Below, piece after piece: positions 34,978 through 46,477 of a stretch of DNA of 64,000 nucleotides. The notes under the pieces are model-generated. The model did not search any database, was not told where the DNA came from, and worked only from the letters and a program-made list of their open reading frames with translations. The stretch is taken from the NCBI GenBank assembly GCA_001939145.1, contig LSRX01000283.1, positions 62,950 through 126,949 on the forward strand. The letters are read 5' to 3'. The stretch's first letter is position 1. Every line of letters begins with the position of its first letter. Origin of the DNA: Symbiodinium microadriaticum. Lineage: Eukaryota > Sar > Dinophyceae > Suessiales > Symbiodiniaceae. The position numbers and the translations under genes were made by a program.

Positions 34978-36277
34978 CTTTGAGTTGGGGGCCGAGGTGA
35001 CTAATGTATGGGTGGCAGCATGAATTCACGGTGGTGGTGCTGTTTCTTATGAACACTTTAAACTAAGCGCGGATTCTTCATGAGTGTGGCACTTGGGAAC
35101 TTGGCTCTGCGATGGAGAGGGGATTCCTGATCCGGCGGCTCTCCTCGCATCGAAGGCCGGCACTCGCCGGAGCACTTGCTTTGGGAGGGCTATCCGAGTT
35201 GGGGCTTCCATCCATGTGACCTACATGCTCTGAACTGCAGGGTCCCTACTATGGGCCCCTTCTCCCCAACTAAACTCCGCAGCCCCACCTCTGATGAGGA
35301 GTGAATCCAGATATTCTTCAGAAACCATATGACTCACCGTGTGGGACCCATATAATCAACTTTTCGCAGGCTCTGTTGCCCTCTCACCCCCTGCAGCTGC
35401 TCACTGACCGCTCCATGAGGTCTGAGGGATTTTCTGAAACATACACAGCTGTGAGTCAGAGGGGTCTATCTACCACAAGGCATTTGTCATACCACCATGT
35501 GAGGGTTCATCCCAGACATTGACCAACGGCAGAAAGTGCACTTCGACTGAAAAGTCCATCAAGGAATATGCAGAGCGCACAGAAAGAGTGTGTAGTTCAA
35601 GCTTGCTCTGAGCAGGGAACCCTCCGACCTCATGTCTATATCTGTCCGTCCCGGAAGCTCCCGTCAGTCGAACTCCATATAGCAGTCCTCTCCGAAAAGC
35701 TGCCAGCTAGGGTTCATAAGTCAAGGGGTTTGAGGTTTAAGTTGCTGGAGTTGGGAACTCCCAAGCCTGGTGTTGACAAAAGGCTGGAACAGCCAATGCC
35801 CAGTGGCGCACAAATGTAGAAAGTAGTGTAAAGGTACACTTTTTTGCAACTACACACCTGTACATTGGTCTCTGATCTCTCTGGGAAATCCTCTCTCCCG
35901 GGCCCCATCCGTCTCTCTCGCCCTCTCTCGCTATGTCTTGCTCTGGGTCCTTTGCTGTGCTGTTCTAGGGCACAAGGCAACAAAAACCCTAACCGTTAAC
36001 CTTTATCCGATAGCCTGCTACTTATGTTCTCTTCCTTTGTCCCATAATCGAAAAGGGGCTTTCAGCTTCAGGGTGCCCCCACGACCGCAAGCTCGACAGC
36101 GGCTTCGGGTTTCGGGTTTCGGAAGATAGCAGTTCTGCTCAAGCAGGCTGCCAAACCTTGAAATTTTTTCTTAAGGGTTGCTTCGAAGGGGGCTGTTGGG
36201 TCTGTCCTTCGGGGCTCTCATCGCCTCCGCTTGGGTGTGAGCCGCGACTTCCGAAGAACAGTACATGTCTTCCTCAC
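34978..36277. other. Stretch without a supported gene
   Basis: Small ORFs on both strands, none with clear borders or recognisable content. A single CCCTAA-like motif is at about 35,986. Confidence 0.4.
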
Positions 36278-36406
36278 CACTCGCGATTTTTTTGTGGAGT
36301 CCTCCGACTGCGGCGAGTGCTCCGGCTGCCCTTGTAGTCTGGAACGAATGAAGAAGTACCAAAGCCTCGAGTGCAGGAGCAGCTAGGGCATCTAGGGGAG
36401 GCTTGC
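36278..36406 (-). CDS. Exon candidate, Ala/Leu-rich helix (partial gene)
   Basis: Minus strand: ACGATCAG|GC, two bases plus 42 codons (KPPLDALAAPALEALVLLHS, then FQTTRAAGALAAVGGLHKK, IAS) plus one base, then G|GTGAGG, a strong GT donor. The helical character and exact phase make it one of the best exon candidates. The reading frame also stays open past the donor to 36,171. Confidence 0.5.
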
Positions 36407-36695
36407 CTGATCGTGCGCTGTCGTTTTGGAGGATACGAGGGTTTAGGGTTGGGGTCAGCCCTGAAGCCCGGGGTGAACTCCAACTCGCCACAGTTCTCAG
36501 GATCCTGAGACTTCGTTTCTGTGCAGGCCAGGGTCTGCAAAGCGAGCAGGCTGAGCTGAAGGACCAAGGCGGCAAAGAAAGCAGGTGACAGTCCTTGGAG
36601 CTGCGAGGCAACACCGTCATCCCTGCGTCTTTACATGGTTCCTCATCAACCTATGCCGTCTCAGCATATCTCCGAGAGCGGCGTGTACTATGGCC

Positions 36696-36713
36696 GGGGG
36701 GGGGGGGGGGGGG
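36696..36713. repeat. G18 homopolymer followed by A5
   Basis: Eighteen consecutive G, then five A. It has the same architecture as the C-run/A-run at 63,465. Confidence 0.95.
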
Positions 36714-37267
36714 AAAAACTAGGTACGTTCTGATTCTACGTCGTTGTAAACGGGAGCCGTAAGGAATACTGCTAGTAACTACTATGTATCAGGACCCCTG
36801 AATTGAGTAACTTTGGGGCAGAACACAGTTGGGGCTTCCAGCATGTCGTCTTCGCGAGCTCTGGTCCTGCCATTTCAAGGCGAGCTTCTGACAATGGCTG
36901 TTGTCATGGTCGCCGTCACGACTCCCTGACAAGTAAACACCCACGCGTAGGCGCCGACGGTGCAAACAGCCTTTCCGCAAGAGGATTGCTAGGCTCGTGG
37001 AAACCCGGCTTGCTATTTATGCTTTGACGCTGTATCAGTCTCCACTTGCTTCGAACTCGGCCGTTCTCACAAACATAGTTGGCTTAGAAGCACCTCTTGG
37101 GATATCTTGGCATTCAAAAGCATGTAGCATCGCGTGTGCTCCGAGCTCTAAAGGCATAGGCTTAAGTCTCGAAAAGCCCTGAATAGAGGATCCATGTCGA
37201 CTTCAGCGTACCATGTCTGTTGCCACATGGGGTTATAACGGCTCCGAACCCTGTTACCAAGCCACAG

Positions 37268-37897
37268 TCAAGCAGACCTGGGTTGGCACGTTCTTGGACA
37301 CGGTGAGAACGACCTTGACCTTGCACCAATTCGAGTTTTCTTGAGTCCAGAAGCACTTCGAGTTTCGAATTGCCTCTGCCCCTGAGGTGCTTTGCCGGGG
37401 TAATGATACTTTGGCATCCCGGTGGGACAACTCCAGCTTCGAAGTGCTCCTGTCGGTATGCAGGAGCCATCAGGACCCGGGTGCTGTCCAGCGACCATTC
37501 GCAGCAGGATTGGGTGCGTCGTCGGGATGACCAGCCCAAATCCCAAGATCCAGCTCAGCGCGTTGGCCACCACATACCTTGCAAAGTCGACACTTCCCTG
37601 CGAGGCTTGGGGAATTGATGTCCGGGATTGCAGGCCGAATGAACCATGACTAAATTTCCGTAGCATTGTCTTGCAAGGCCCGGGGCTTGAAGACTCGGCT
37701 TCTTGAGCTGTACTGGGCTCTTGTGGCTTGATGCTCCAGCCGGGATGCTGTAAAGCTGTGTCGTAACCCACCACTTGCGCAGTGACTTCGCACTTATTGC
37801 CGTCACAGCCGAGGACGCTGACGGCCGAGTAGAACACCAAAGGCATGAAACCTTGCGAACTGCCGAACGACATTGACAGATGGATGTGACGGGTCAT
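37268..37897 (-). CDS. Long minus-strand frame with a hydrophobic segment, exons unresolved
   Basis: A 209-codon frame reads protein-like across most of its length: MPLVFYSAVSVLGCDGNKCE, then VVGYDTALQHPGWSIKPQ, and later ARYVVANALSWILGFGLVI, which could be a membrane helix. It is preceded by TTCGCAAG|GTT, an AG|G acceptor at about 37,852. At the Ala-Arg pair a perfect-looking donor AAG|GTATGT occurs, so the exon may end there and the hydrophobic part may be intronic. I could not name a family. Confidence 0.35.
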   Translation of the reverse strand: MTRHIHLSMSFGSSQGFMPLVFYSAVSVLGCDGNKCEVTAQVVGYDTALQHPGWSIKPQEPSTAQEAESSSPGPCKTMLRKFSHGSFGLQSRTSIPQASQGSVDFARYVVANALSWILGFGLVIPTTHPILLRMVAGQHPGPDGSCIPTGALRSWSCPTGMPKYHYPGKAPQGQRQFETRSASGLKKTRIGARSRSFSPCPRTCQPRSA

Positions 37898-39086
37898 CTT
37901 TCATACATTCACGTCCTGGCCAGCTTCAGAAGCTGGTGCTGGTGCAAAGGGTCCGGGCTGCCTGTTGGATGCACAGCTTGCCCGGAGGACTTTGGAACTC
38001 TCATGGCTTCTGGCAGTACTCGGAGATGCTCCCCATGTCCTATGCAAAGGCCTTCAGTCTTCAGTAGTAGCCCTAAATGTCAAGACACGCAAACCCGGCT
38101 TCAAAAGTCTTTAGCGATGCAATGCGCAATATTAATGTCAATCTGCCGACAAATCGTGTCAATGTCACCAACACAGTTTGGACGGCATCGCCGAGTAGCA
38201 AATCAAGCACAAGCTCCACGGCATATCAACCTCCTGGCACAGGAACACACGCGTATGTTCGACAAAGTGGTATAATCCAAGTCTTGCAGTGTGCACGAGA
38301 CTAATGACTAACACTCGAGGTCTGCTGCAACAGTCGCGCGAATTTCATGATGCCTGAATTCGGCAAGTTCATTTGTTTTTTGCTGCTTTATGACACAATC
38401 AGGTGAAGGGCACCCAACACGACTGGTAGACCAGTGGCTCCTTGCCGAGACCTCGGAGCACAGATTCCCGCAACGGGCCGTGGACATAGTGGTTGAAATT
38501 CCTGAACCTTGGCACGGGAGCGGTGGAAGCTACCAGGTGCTCTACGAGAAAAGCGATGTTGGAAGCTTCGGAACCTTGAGTGTGGTGCTCGAGCTGCGCG
38601 ATCTATGTACATCCGCAGTGGGCTGCAAATCGACCCCATCCCAACCCCTCCATCAAATAACAGAACTAGCGACTATCCTCAGATGTAGAATGCCAAGACA
38701 TGCCAAGACCATCGAAAAGCAACAACACCCAGATCAAATGGAGCTAAGACCTCTCATAAACGACCCACGCAACTAAAAAAGAACCCAAGCCACAAGCACT
38801 AGCCGAAGACCCTCGGATAAAGAACGTCTTCCTGGCAACTCTGCCGAAGGACCGCTTTCTCCGCTCACGGTCGTTCCAGGAGCTGTTTATGCTAGGACGT
38901 CGCCAGGGTGATCGGTTGTCCACCGGTGAAAGAAGCCCCTTGTTTGGCGAGTCCTCACGAGTGGCTCGTTCTGCGAAGTATGATCGTGACTGATCGTGTC
39001 TGCTAGTATGGTACTTGTAGGATGGACTGCTTCTTAGGGTGTGTAACTTTGCGCTATAATCCGCTGGAAAACATGAAAAGCAGGAC
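37898..39086. other. Unresolved stretch
   Basis: A minus-strand frame at 38,744-39,199 has a basic stretch (WNDRERRKRSFGRVARK) that may be exonic. Plus-strand ORFs here show no recognisable content. Confidence 0.25.
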
Positions 39087-39209
39087 CGGGGATTGACACT
39101 TTCAGCCCACTGCTTTGGACACTTGGACACTGCCGGTCCGCATGGTTGGAGACTTCGACAGGATCGTCGAAGAGCTCCAAGACCTTTGGGGCTTTCCAAG
39201 ACAAGGCCC
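39087..39209 (-). CDS. Exon candidate, 40 whole codons (partial gene)
   Basis: Minus strand: TTCTTAG|GG, two bases plus 40 codons (ALSWKAPKVLELFDDPVEV, then SNHADRQCPSVQSSGLKVS, IP) plus one base, then G|GTCCTG. Phase and borders agree exactly. It lies 0.9 kb downstream of the start-bearing exon at 40,255 and is a likely early exon of that gene. Confidence 0.5.
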
Positions 39210-39810
39210 CTAAGAACTCAGTCCGTGCGTCCATACACCACGTGGCCTTTTTTTAGGGTTTAGGGCCTAGGGTTTCGGGTTGCTAGACAGCTCCCACCTG
39301 ATTCTCGATGATCTCGCGGTCTGACTCACGGGTGCACTTGGCCTGGGGCAGTCTCCGACCAGAAAGACGTGCTGCAAAACTAAAGCACTCTTGCAGATCT
39401 AGCGGCATTCTGGATGTTGAAGCAGTCCATGTGCTGCAGTGTGAGCTCATGCTGTCGAATCTTCCTGTCAGGAGCTCCAGGCCAGCGCCCAAGACCCCCT
39501 GCGGCCCACAAGATCACCTGTGAGAAGCCCCGAAATGTTCAGCCCTGGTCTACAATCTGCAGGAGCGCCGACTTGGCAATGCAACGCGGAACCCCTCAAC
39601 CCCGGCAACAACCTGACATCAAAACCAAACTCCTTTCTGCAAGCAGTCCCGCCTCACGTGAGAGAAGAAGCTCGGCAGGGCTGCAGGCAAATAGCACATT
39701 CCGGGGAAGATCCTTCACAGGAAACGACTGATGCTTGCATTTGCTAAGAATCTACTATTCGTGTACTTATCAGTATTTCTTTGCCAGCTAATTATCATAG
39801 AAGTTGTCGT

Positions 39811-39815
39811 TATAC

Positions 39816-39851
<36 letters not shown>

Positions 39852-39875
39852 ATGTATAGGTATATGTAAAGGTAT
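39811..39875. repeat. TA and TATG microsatellite
   Basis: TA dinucleotides pass into TATG tetranucleotides, a small-scale relative of the satellite at 52,295. Confidence 0.95.
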
Positions 39876-40128
39876 ATGTATAGAATTCTATATATACATA
39901 ACTACATACGTTCATAGTGTTACTATATTGCAGGTATTCTAAATGAAAGATCCTTGCCACTATGCGAGCCCTGTTGCTCTTTATCACATCTCCGGGAAGA
40001 AGATCTTTCAGCAAGAGCGGGGGTTAGGCCGGTAAGGCTCAAGGGCTTTATCGCCTAGGAAAATTCGGATTCCGAGGCCCTTGGACCCTCCCAGCCGTGC
40101 AGACCCTGAACCCGGCAAGAATCAAGGC

Positions 40129-40255
40129 CTTCGGCTTCTATGGTGAGCTGGTCGCGGGACTTCCAGGGCTTGTTCGACCAGCGAAAAAAGGAATAAACAG
40201 CTACGGCCCAACAGCCAAGTTGCCAAGTCAACATGAGCATCACGAAGAACTTCAT
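40129..40255 (-). CDS. First-exon candidate with signal peptide or membrane anchor
   Basis: Minus-strand ATG at 40,255 opens MKFFVMLMLTWQLGCWAVAV then YSFFRWSNKPWKSRDQLTI and EAE plus one base, ending at G|GCCTTG, a GC donor. The N-terminus is a strong hydrophobic segment followed by basic residues, as in a secretory signal or type II anchor. It is the rightmost convincing minus-strand coding segment and so marks the start of the leftward gene block. Continuing without splicing, the frame ends at 40,055. Confidence 0.45.
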
Positions 40256-40716
40256 AGTGGAGTCTTCTCCGAATGACTCTTGGATTCCTTGGCGTTTTCA
40301 GCTTTCTGTCCTTTCCAAGTTGTGACTTTGCAAAGAAACGGATGGTTTTTGCTGTGTGGCGACGAGGACACACACTCCTCCATCCCTTTGCCTCTATTGG
40401 CTGGTCCCCAGGCAGCCAGTCCCGTTTAGGATGGCCGTGTTCTTGCGCACTTCTGTGGAGCGTGACGCCTTTGCCTAAAAACTCCAGGTCTTGCATACAA
40501 GAATTGCAGAGGCGGCGCGGGTGCTGAGATGATCCAGCGCGAAACTCTCCAGCGGCGGTGCAATGGTGATACAAATAATGTCCTGGCAGGCTCGCTCCGT
40601 TTTGCATCACATCTTCTTGCAAGCTTGGAGCACTTGGGGCCACGCTGCTGTCAACGGCTCAAAATGAATGTCTTCTAACCAGCTGCAGAACTGCCTCCGG
40701 AACGACTTTTCCAACG

Positions 40717-41100
40717 AGCAGGAGTGGGAGCAGCAGTAGCCGCAGCAATAGCAGAGGCAGCAGTCGTCGTCGTCGTCGCGGTATTGGCAGTGGTGGCGGT
40801 CGTGGCCGTGGCCACAGTCGTGCCAGTGCTAGTCGTCGTCGTCGCCGTCGTAACAGCATCGTGGTTGCAGTTGTAGTAGCAGCAGTAGTAGAGGCAGTAG
40901 CAGCACGAGGAGGAGGAGGAGGAGCAGTGGTTAGTAGGAGCACGAGCAGGAGTAGTAGTGGTAGCGGTAGCGGTAGTGGTAGGTGGCAGATGGTAGTGGT
41001 AGTAGCGGTAGTAGTAGTGATGGTGGTAGTAGTTGTAGTAGCAGCAAGAGTATAGTAGTAGTGGCAGTATTTGTAGTGGTAGTAGGGAGCCGTTGTCGTC

Positions 41101-41138
<38 letters not shown>

Positions 41139-41202
41139 GGTGGTGGTGGTGGTGGTGGTAGTAGTGGTACCGGTCGTGGTGGTAGTAGTGGTGGTAGTAG
41201 TG

Positions 41203-41237
<35 letters not shown>

Positions 41238-41252
41238 TGTTGTTGTTGTTGT
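40717..41252. repeat. Giant compound trinucleotide tract
   Basis: More than 500 bp of triplets: AGC and CGT at the left, then GTA, GTG and GTC units, and a purer GTA/GTG core at 41,096-41,236 followed by TTG units. All six frames give low-complexity ORFs (for example a poly-Thr/Leu/Arg frame on minus, 40,659-41,282), none called as genes. It occupies the region where coding strand appears to switch. Confidence 0.95.
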
Positions 41253-41396
41253 TTCAACAGCAACAATACCAAAACGCTGCAAAAGCAGAAAAAGCTGGAT
41301 TTACAGCAGCTCCAGTAGAAAGGAGAAAGGGAGGAGTATGTGCCGGAGTTTCAGAACGTAGTAGGACCAGATTACGACATGAGCAGGAAGCAGACC

Positions 41397-41402
41397 ATGA
41401 TG

Positions 41403-41434
<32 letters not shown>

Positions 41435-41442
41435 GATGATGA
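41397..41442. repeat. GAT trinucleotide microsatellite
   Basis: About 46 bp of ATG/GAT triplets immediately upstream of the ATG at 41,460. In one frame it codes a poly-Asp stretch that does not connect to the downstream ORF. Confidence 0.95.
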
Positions 41443-41459
41443 GACTGTGAGCCCTAACA

Positions 41460-42276
41460 ATGGCCAGCCGCAGCGACATAGTTTACCAGGCCATGCAGCG
41501 GCTACAAGCGACTGAAAAACAACTTTTTCTTAGCTATGCAGACGAGCTCACGGAAAGACTGCCGGCTGATACAACCATCAGTTTTCCGCCGCCGCCGCAG
41601 CTGCCATATAAGGAGCGCAGCCCTGCAGAAGCGCGAGCAGTTCACTACCTCGCCAGTGGCTCCGGCTCCCTATGGGCAGCCGTACGGGAAACGGTAGCTC
41701 TGTTGGACTACACCCAAGACAGGCGCAGCTTTGCCAATGGCCTCACGTATGGCCTTGGGGCCTTCTGCAAGGGAGGTTTGCTGGGCCTCTGTCGAGAGAC
41801 CGTGACGCATCCAGCAACGTGCCTCCTCTTGAATACCGCAGTGATGGCCGTTGCACGCAGGCATAGCATGGCATAGCTGGACCTCCCTGGCCATCAACGT
41901 CGACAACTTGACAGCCCCTCATGTGGACCGCCATAATGGTACGACATCCAGCTTTTTGCTGGGCCTCTCTCACCATGTCGGCGGAGAACTGTGGATCGCG
42001 GATCCACAAGGGACCGACTTCCAGGAGATGGAAAACGTCTTTCAAGCAGGTCGGAGACATCATGTTAGCGCCACAGGAGTGTTCTTTGATGGGCGTCAAG
42101 TACCGCATGCTACATGCCCCTGGACGGAAGGGAACCGAGTGGTCTTGGTGGCCTACACCATCCGCTCCGCCGACCGCTTGTTACCAACGGCTCAGTTCCT
42201 AGAGGAGATAGGCTTTATGCTCCCGCAGCAAGCCGGCAGCCAAAGAGCTGAGGCTGTGCAGCCGACCGAGAGTTAG
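41460..42276 (+). pseudogene. Frameshifted gene with HxD...H...R oxygenase-like domain
   Basis: ATG at 41,460 (good context AACAATGG) opens 138 codons of unrecognised N-terminal sequence. Near 41,860 the coding signal moves by one frame and continues to the stop at 42,274. The second part has APHVDRHN (His and Asp at 41,920 and 41,926), a GGELWIADP strand, HATCPW (distal His at about 42,106) and an Arg ten residues later (NRVVLVAYT). This spacing fits the metal and 2-oxoglutarate ligands of Fe(II)/2OG dioxygenases. I associate the combination with a protein type common in dinoflagellate genomes, from memory and unchecked. The C-terminal FLEEIGFMLP also looks intact. The frame break makes it a probable pseudogene unless an intron or sequencing error explains it. 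Confidence 0.55.
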
Positions 42277-42386
42277 CGAATACCTTGAACATGGTAGGCC
42301 AGATGGCAGGGGACATACACATCGGCGGAAACGCTTGCGCTCTACTGCAGTGCATGGTGTCTGCATGAACCAGTTCTGCCGTGTGA

Positions 42387-42650
42387 GCAACGCACAATGC
42401 AATCCCCAACAACTGCCCGCCATGCCAGCGCATGCAGCAAGGATTTCCTCCAGCCGGTTTCGGACATGCTACGTGCAGCACGCTCGGATGCAGGCGGCAC
42501 ATGAACCCGGGATATCATCATTTCTGCTCTCGTTGTGCAGGCTCGCGAGGCACAATGCAGACCAAGCAGGCAACCAAGCTGGCAACCAAGGAGGCGTTCC
42601 GAACAACCCGCTGCAGACAGCTTTGCCAGCAACAACAACAGCGATGATGG
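42387..42650 (+). pseudogene. Cys-rich zinc-binding-like motif, fragment
   Basis: In the frame of 42,432 a CX4CX11CX2C pattern occurs (CSTLGCRRHMNPG, then YHHFCSRCAGS), with upstream NCPPCQR and downstream Lys and Gln repeats. Stops lie at 42,366 and 42,384, just upstream. It follows the oxygenase-like pseudogene by only 110 bp on the same strand and may be another piece of the same decayed gene. Overlapping frames (42,335-42,877 and 42,535-42,897) are also open, and I cannot tell which was coding. Confidence 0.35.
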
Positions 42651-43939
42651 GACCGGCTTCTACAGCACCCACCCTTCGTTGGCGGCGGCCTCAGCGATAC
42701 CTCGAGCCAACATGCGCAGACCCAACCAGGTCAGGACCAAGGCTACAATCTGGGCCTGGGGAGCGGACTGGCTGGCGACCACATCGACCTCACCGGCGAC
42801 CTCCCCATGGCCTGGCGCCGCCGCAAATGATCAAGCAGGAGGCGACCCGGGTGCCCGGACTAGCTGCAGCCCTTTGAGCCTGGAAACGCTGGACTGAGCT
42901 GGAGGAAACTTTAGGGCATATGCAGCCTGCGGAGCCTTGTACAGTTCGGCTACTTTTTGCAAATATGTTTATGTCAGTCTTTGGAGACCTGATTCCAAGC
43001 TAGGGCTTTCGAGCCGGGCATGGGGCAGCCCTACGGGGCGCTCATGCATTCTCTGATGTGCAAACGCACAGCGCCGAAGCGCCGGGCATATATTGTGCCT
43101 GTCACGTTTAGCCTCGCATTGCGTTTCTCGAGACGCTGCGACCGAGAGAGAGAGATAAGACTGTGATGACGTTGATGAAGAAGAGCAGGCAGTGCGTAGT
43201 GGTGACCACCACGGAGACCATGAATGACGATGGTGTTGCAGTAGCTGTGGTTTCGACGGCTGTGTGACATTGGTAAGGTGCTGGGCTGCTGCGGAGCTGC
43301 CATGAAGATTGTTGACAATATCCATGGGGCCAACCACAGAGGCATGTACCTTGCACGTCGAGAGCGAACATGCAAGCAGGCATCCTCCTGGACCACACTG
43401 TACAAGTTTCAGCTTTTGTGGGACTTCCGCCACTACTGCCATACCGACTGCAGTGACGACAGCTGCCGGCATCGGCAAAGCCATGGCGGCAGCCAACATC
43501 TCCAAGTCCGTGCAGCAGGCAGTCGACTTGTAGCCAAGGGCTACGACTGGTCGGTGTCGGAGTGTACAGCCCTCGAAAGCCGGACACTTGCTGATCCCCA
43601 AACCCGAAACCCAAGAAGCTCAAGATCCAAACCTGCAAACCTGAAGCATCCAGAGAATCTCCGAAGTCCATGGCCAAAATGCTGCACTGCGCTGGGGTCG
43701 GAGGAACACTTAGCGAAAATCGCGAGCTCCAGGTTGCACCAGAGCCTTCAGGAGCAAGGGTTTTGAACTTCAGGGTTCTCAGTTCTCTCGTGTTGGGTTC
43801 ACTTGTGTTTTGATTCGGGCTAAGAGAGTTTGGAAATCGAACCGAAAGGCTCAAAGGAGGCTGAAGTCCTGCAAAGACGCTGCGCTGCGATGGGCTCTGT
43901 CGAATTCTCATGCGCGCTTCGTAGCACACCAGCTGGCTA
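42651..43939. other. Stretch with long overlapping ORFs, none assigned
   Basis: Two long minus-strand ORFs in different frames (42,969-43,601 and 43,108-43,929, 210 and 273 codons) and a plus ORF (43,278-43,766) overlap. None shows a known domain. The scarcity of stops is unusual, but no single frame is convincing. Confidence 0.3.
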
Positions 43940-43955
43940 TTTAGGGTTTAGGGTT
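43940..43955. repeat. Interstitial TTTAGGG repeat
   Basis: Two consecutive TTTAGGG heptamers. Confidence 0.85.
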
Positions 43956-44366
43956 AACTGGCACTGCGAGCATTTTGGAGCTGCTTGTCTTGATCACTGC
44001 GTCTTGGGAATCGCTGCCACCTGTGCCTCCATCCCTGAAGCAGGATCTACACAAGCCTGACTAGGCAGCCTAACCATGACGCCTACACCTCCAAACAAGC
44101 TTGCGGCACCGTTCGAAGTAAGTATCGTCTCCGAGGACGAGCATCCGACTGGAGCTTGCCACGAAAACAGGCCTGTCGCGTGGCCAAGAATGTCAACGTT
44201 CCAAGACCAGGGATCCCTTCCAACAGAGTTCTGACCTACAGGTTCCGACTCTGAGATGAGATGGTGACTGTTGGCATCGCGACAAAAATCGGTGCTCGAG
44301 GTTATGATGCCACCACGTTCTGATCGAAATGAGGACCCTGTAAACTAGGCAGCGTGTATATATGCA

Positions 44367-44720
44367 ATGGCGCAAGGGTTGCACTGCTTGGTTGTCTTTG
44401 CACAAGTTCGATTTTGTGGTGCGTTTCTTTGTGCGGATGCCCAGACATTGGCCGCAGGAGCAGCTGTGCATTCCAAACACAACATTTTTGCACACTCACC
44501 AAGCGTGGATGTTGCAAGAACTGAGCTCAGGGCGAGGGATGAGTGCAAACGGCAACGAGCGATATCTCAAAGCTTTCAATCAATCTTATCGCAGGATATT
44601 CAAGCGCGCAAGCATGACAATGCAGCGATGGTCGTCCTCTTGACTTCCTGCATGTTGGGCTGCAAGGCCGGCTTTGCTACGACAGACATTGACAGGATGA
44701 ACGTGCAATGCACGTCTTGA
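44367..44720 (+). CDS. Hypothetical protein, 117 aa, hydrophobic N-terminus
   Basis: ATG at 44,367 opens MAQGLHCLVVFAQVRFCGAF then LCADAQTLAAGA, a possible signal peptide. It continues with a polar, basic region (TELRARDECKRQRAISQSF) and ends at a stop at 44,718. It is on the plus strand, in keeping with the rightward block. An overlapping plus frame (44,362-44,643) is also open. No family recognised, and a first exon of a longer gene is possible. Confidence 0.3.
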   Translation: MAQGLHCLVVFAQVRFCGAFLCADAQTLAAGAAVHSKHNIFAHSPSVDVARTELRARDECKRQRAISQSFQSILSQDIQARKHDNAAMVVLLTSCMLGCKAGFATTDIDRMNVQCTS

Positions 44721-46477
44721 AATGTTTGCAGGGGTCATTCACGAACACATGCACAGGTCATCCACGAAACCTGCTGCGCACAAGTGCTAACTGCTAGCTC
44801 TGGCACAGGAGCAGTAGCTAACTGGAGTTGGAGGCCTGTCTTTCGGGCACTTTGCATATTTCGGAAGCTAGGCAGCTTAGCTGTGAATAGAGGCACGAGT
44901 TGGACTTCGTGCTAGCTCGCAGGCGCAAGGGGCTCGGCCTTTGTTGTCTCACGCAGCCTCAGCTTTTGGCTTGACACCAGCGAAGCTTCTGAAAGCCAAA
45001 CATCCTGGTTCCCTCGGTGTCCTCGTGGCTTTGCTGGACACAAAGGCGATCAAACCAAAAGGAAGGAGAGAACCTCCCGCAGGTGATCGTCTGCCCAAAC
45101 CTCGGCAGATGAGTTTCGTTGCCGGATCCCAGTGTTTCGGCTTCCCTTGGCACTCGACAAACCAGCAGGCGGTACACCGAACTCAGTGGCCCAGGATACA
45201 AGGAGCTGGACACCTAAAAGGACCTAAAGCAGTACAGCGGATGGACTGGGCCCGCTTTGGGCATCGCCAAGGCGCAGCAGGACTGTCACGAACACAGCCA
45301 CCGGCAGGTACACCAACACCGCTGTGAGCCAGAGCATGTCAGTACCTCTGACACCATTTTTGGTTTTGGGCTTGGGTTCGGGTAAGTTTGAGTCCACGAG
45401 GAAATGTAAGGCATGTTAGGAAGCAGCTCACGTGGTAGTCTGTTGTTGCTGTTCTGTATCATCCGTCCGGAAGTTTGAAAGCTTTCAGAATAGACATGGC
45501 ATGTCCTCGATGATGTACCGGTTCACTGCTGGTGCTCGTTCCAGGCAGGTGGAACCAACAACCGTCAGCTGCTTGATGAAGCATGGACTGCTTCAAACCC
45601 TGCCGATGCCTCAAACTCCTGAAGCCCTCAAGGCCCAAAAACCTCCAAAAGACCTCGAAGAAACTCGCAGATCATTGAGACGGCCTCCAAGGCTGTAAGG
45701 CCCCCCCGTTGAGACGACCAGCGCAAAGCCTCCGTGTGCTCCGCGGGAGAGTTCACATCGTAGCAATTAGTCGTTTGTAGGTAGAACTCGCTTAAAGAAG
45801 ACAGCAACAACACGCGATGCAAGTAAGGTAAGTTGAGGCATAGTTTCTGTTCGGCAGTGCTCAATGTTGTTGGGAACTCAGAAAGCAGCCGCCATTTACG
45901 TACATGTCCGAGGGCTGGGAAGTGGTGACAGTGATGCTTGGGACTCAAGTTCCTCGAAGACAACCGGGTGCAAGGCCTCCGATGAAGCAAGCTGTGCTTT
46001 CAACGCCCCTTAAGCTGAAGTCATTGAACTGTCGTTTCAGGCCATAGTCCCACGACCGCGAGAAAGGGCCTTTGGCCCAACAAGAGGCTCCTGGCACTTC
46101 CCAAGTTGCACCATGCTTTCCAGCTGCTGGCGAGATGCTCAGGCCAATCCAGGTGGCTACGGCGGCCTCACAGTCTCATACAGGCAGGATCAACGAACCC
46201 CGAACCCGAAAACCACCAAGTCAGCTGTTGAAGTCCGGCCGTGCATCTCGGCGGTTTGCTGAATCCTCCTGACTCGTTCCTCTGGCATGAAGGGCGTGTG
46301 AAACGCGGGCCACTGACATGCGAACCAAGGGTGTTCGGAGCATCTGGAGAGAAATCCCTGCATACCGAATGGGATCGAGCATAACATAGCTTTGGCACAA
46401 ATACGTAGGTTCCATGCAAACACTTGCTATCTCGGCATAAGGTGCGTGGATGCCTGCTTCAATTCATGTTTTCACAG

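Noticed and set aside
40659..41282. 207-aa Thr/Leu/Arg-rich minus ORF and similar frames
   Set aside because: All lie within the compound triplet tract; every frame is open because the repeat lacks stops.
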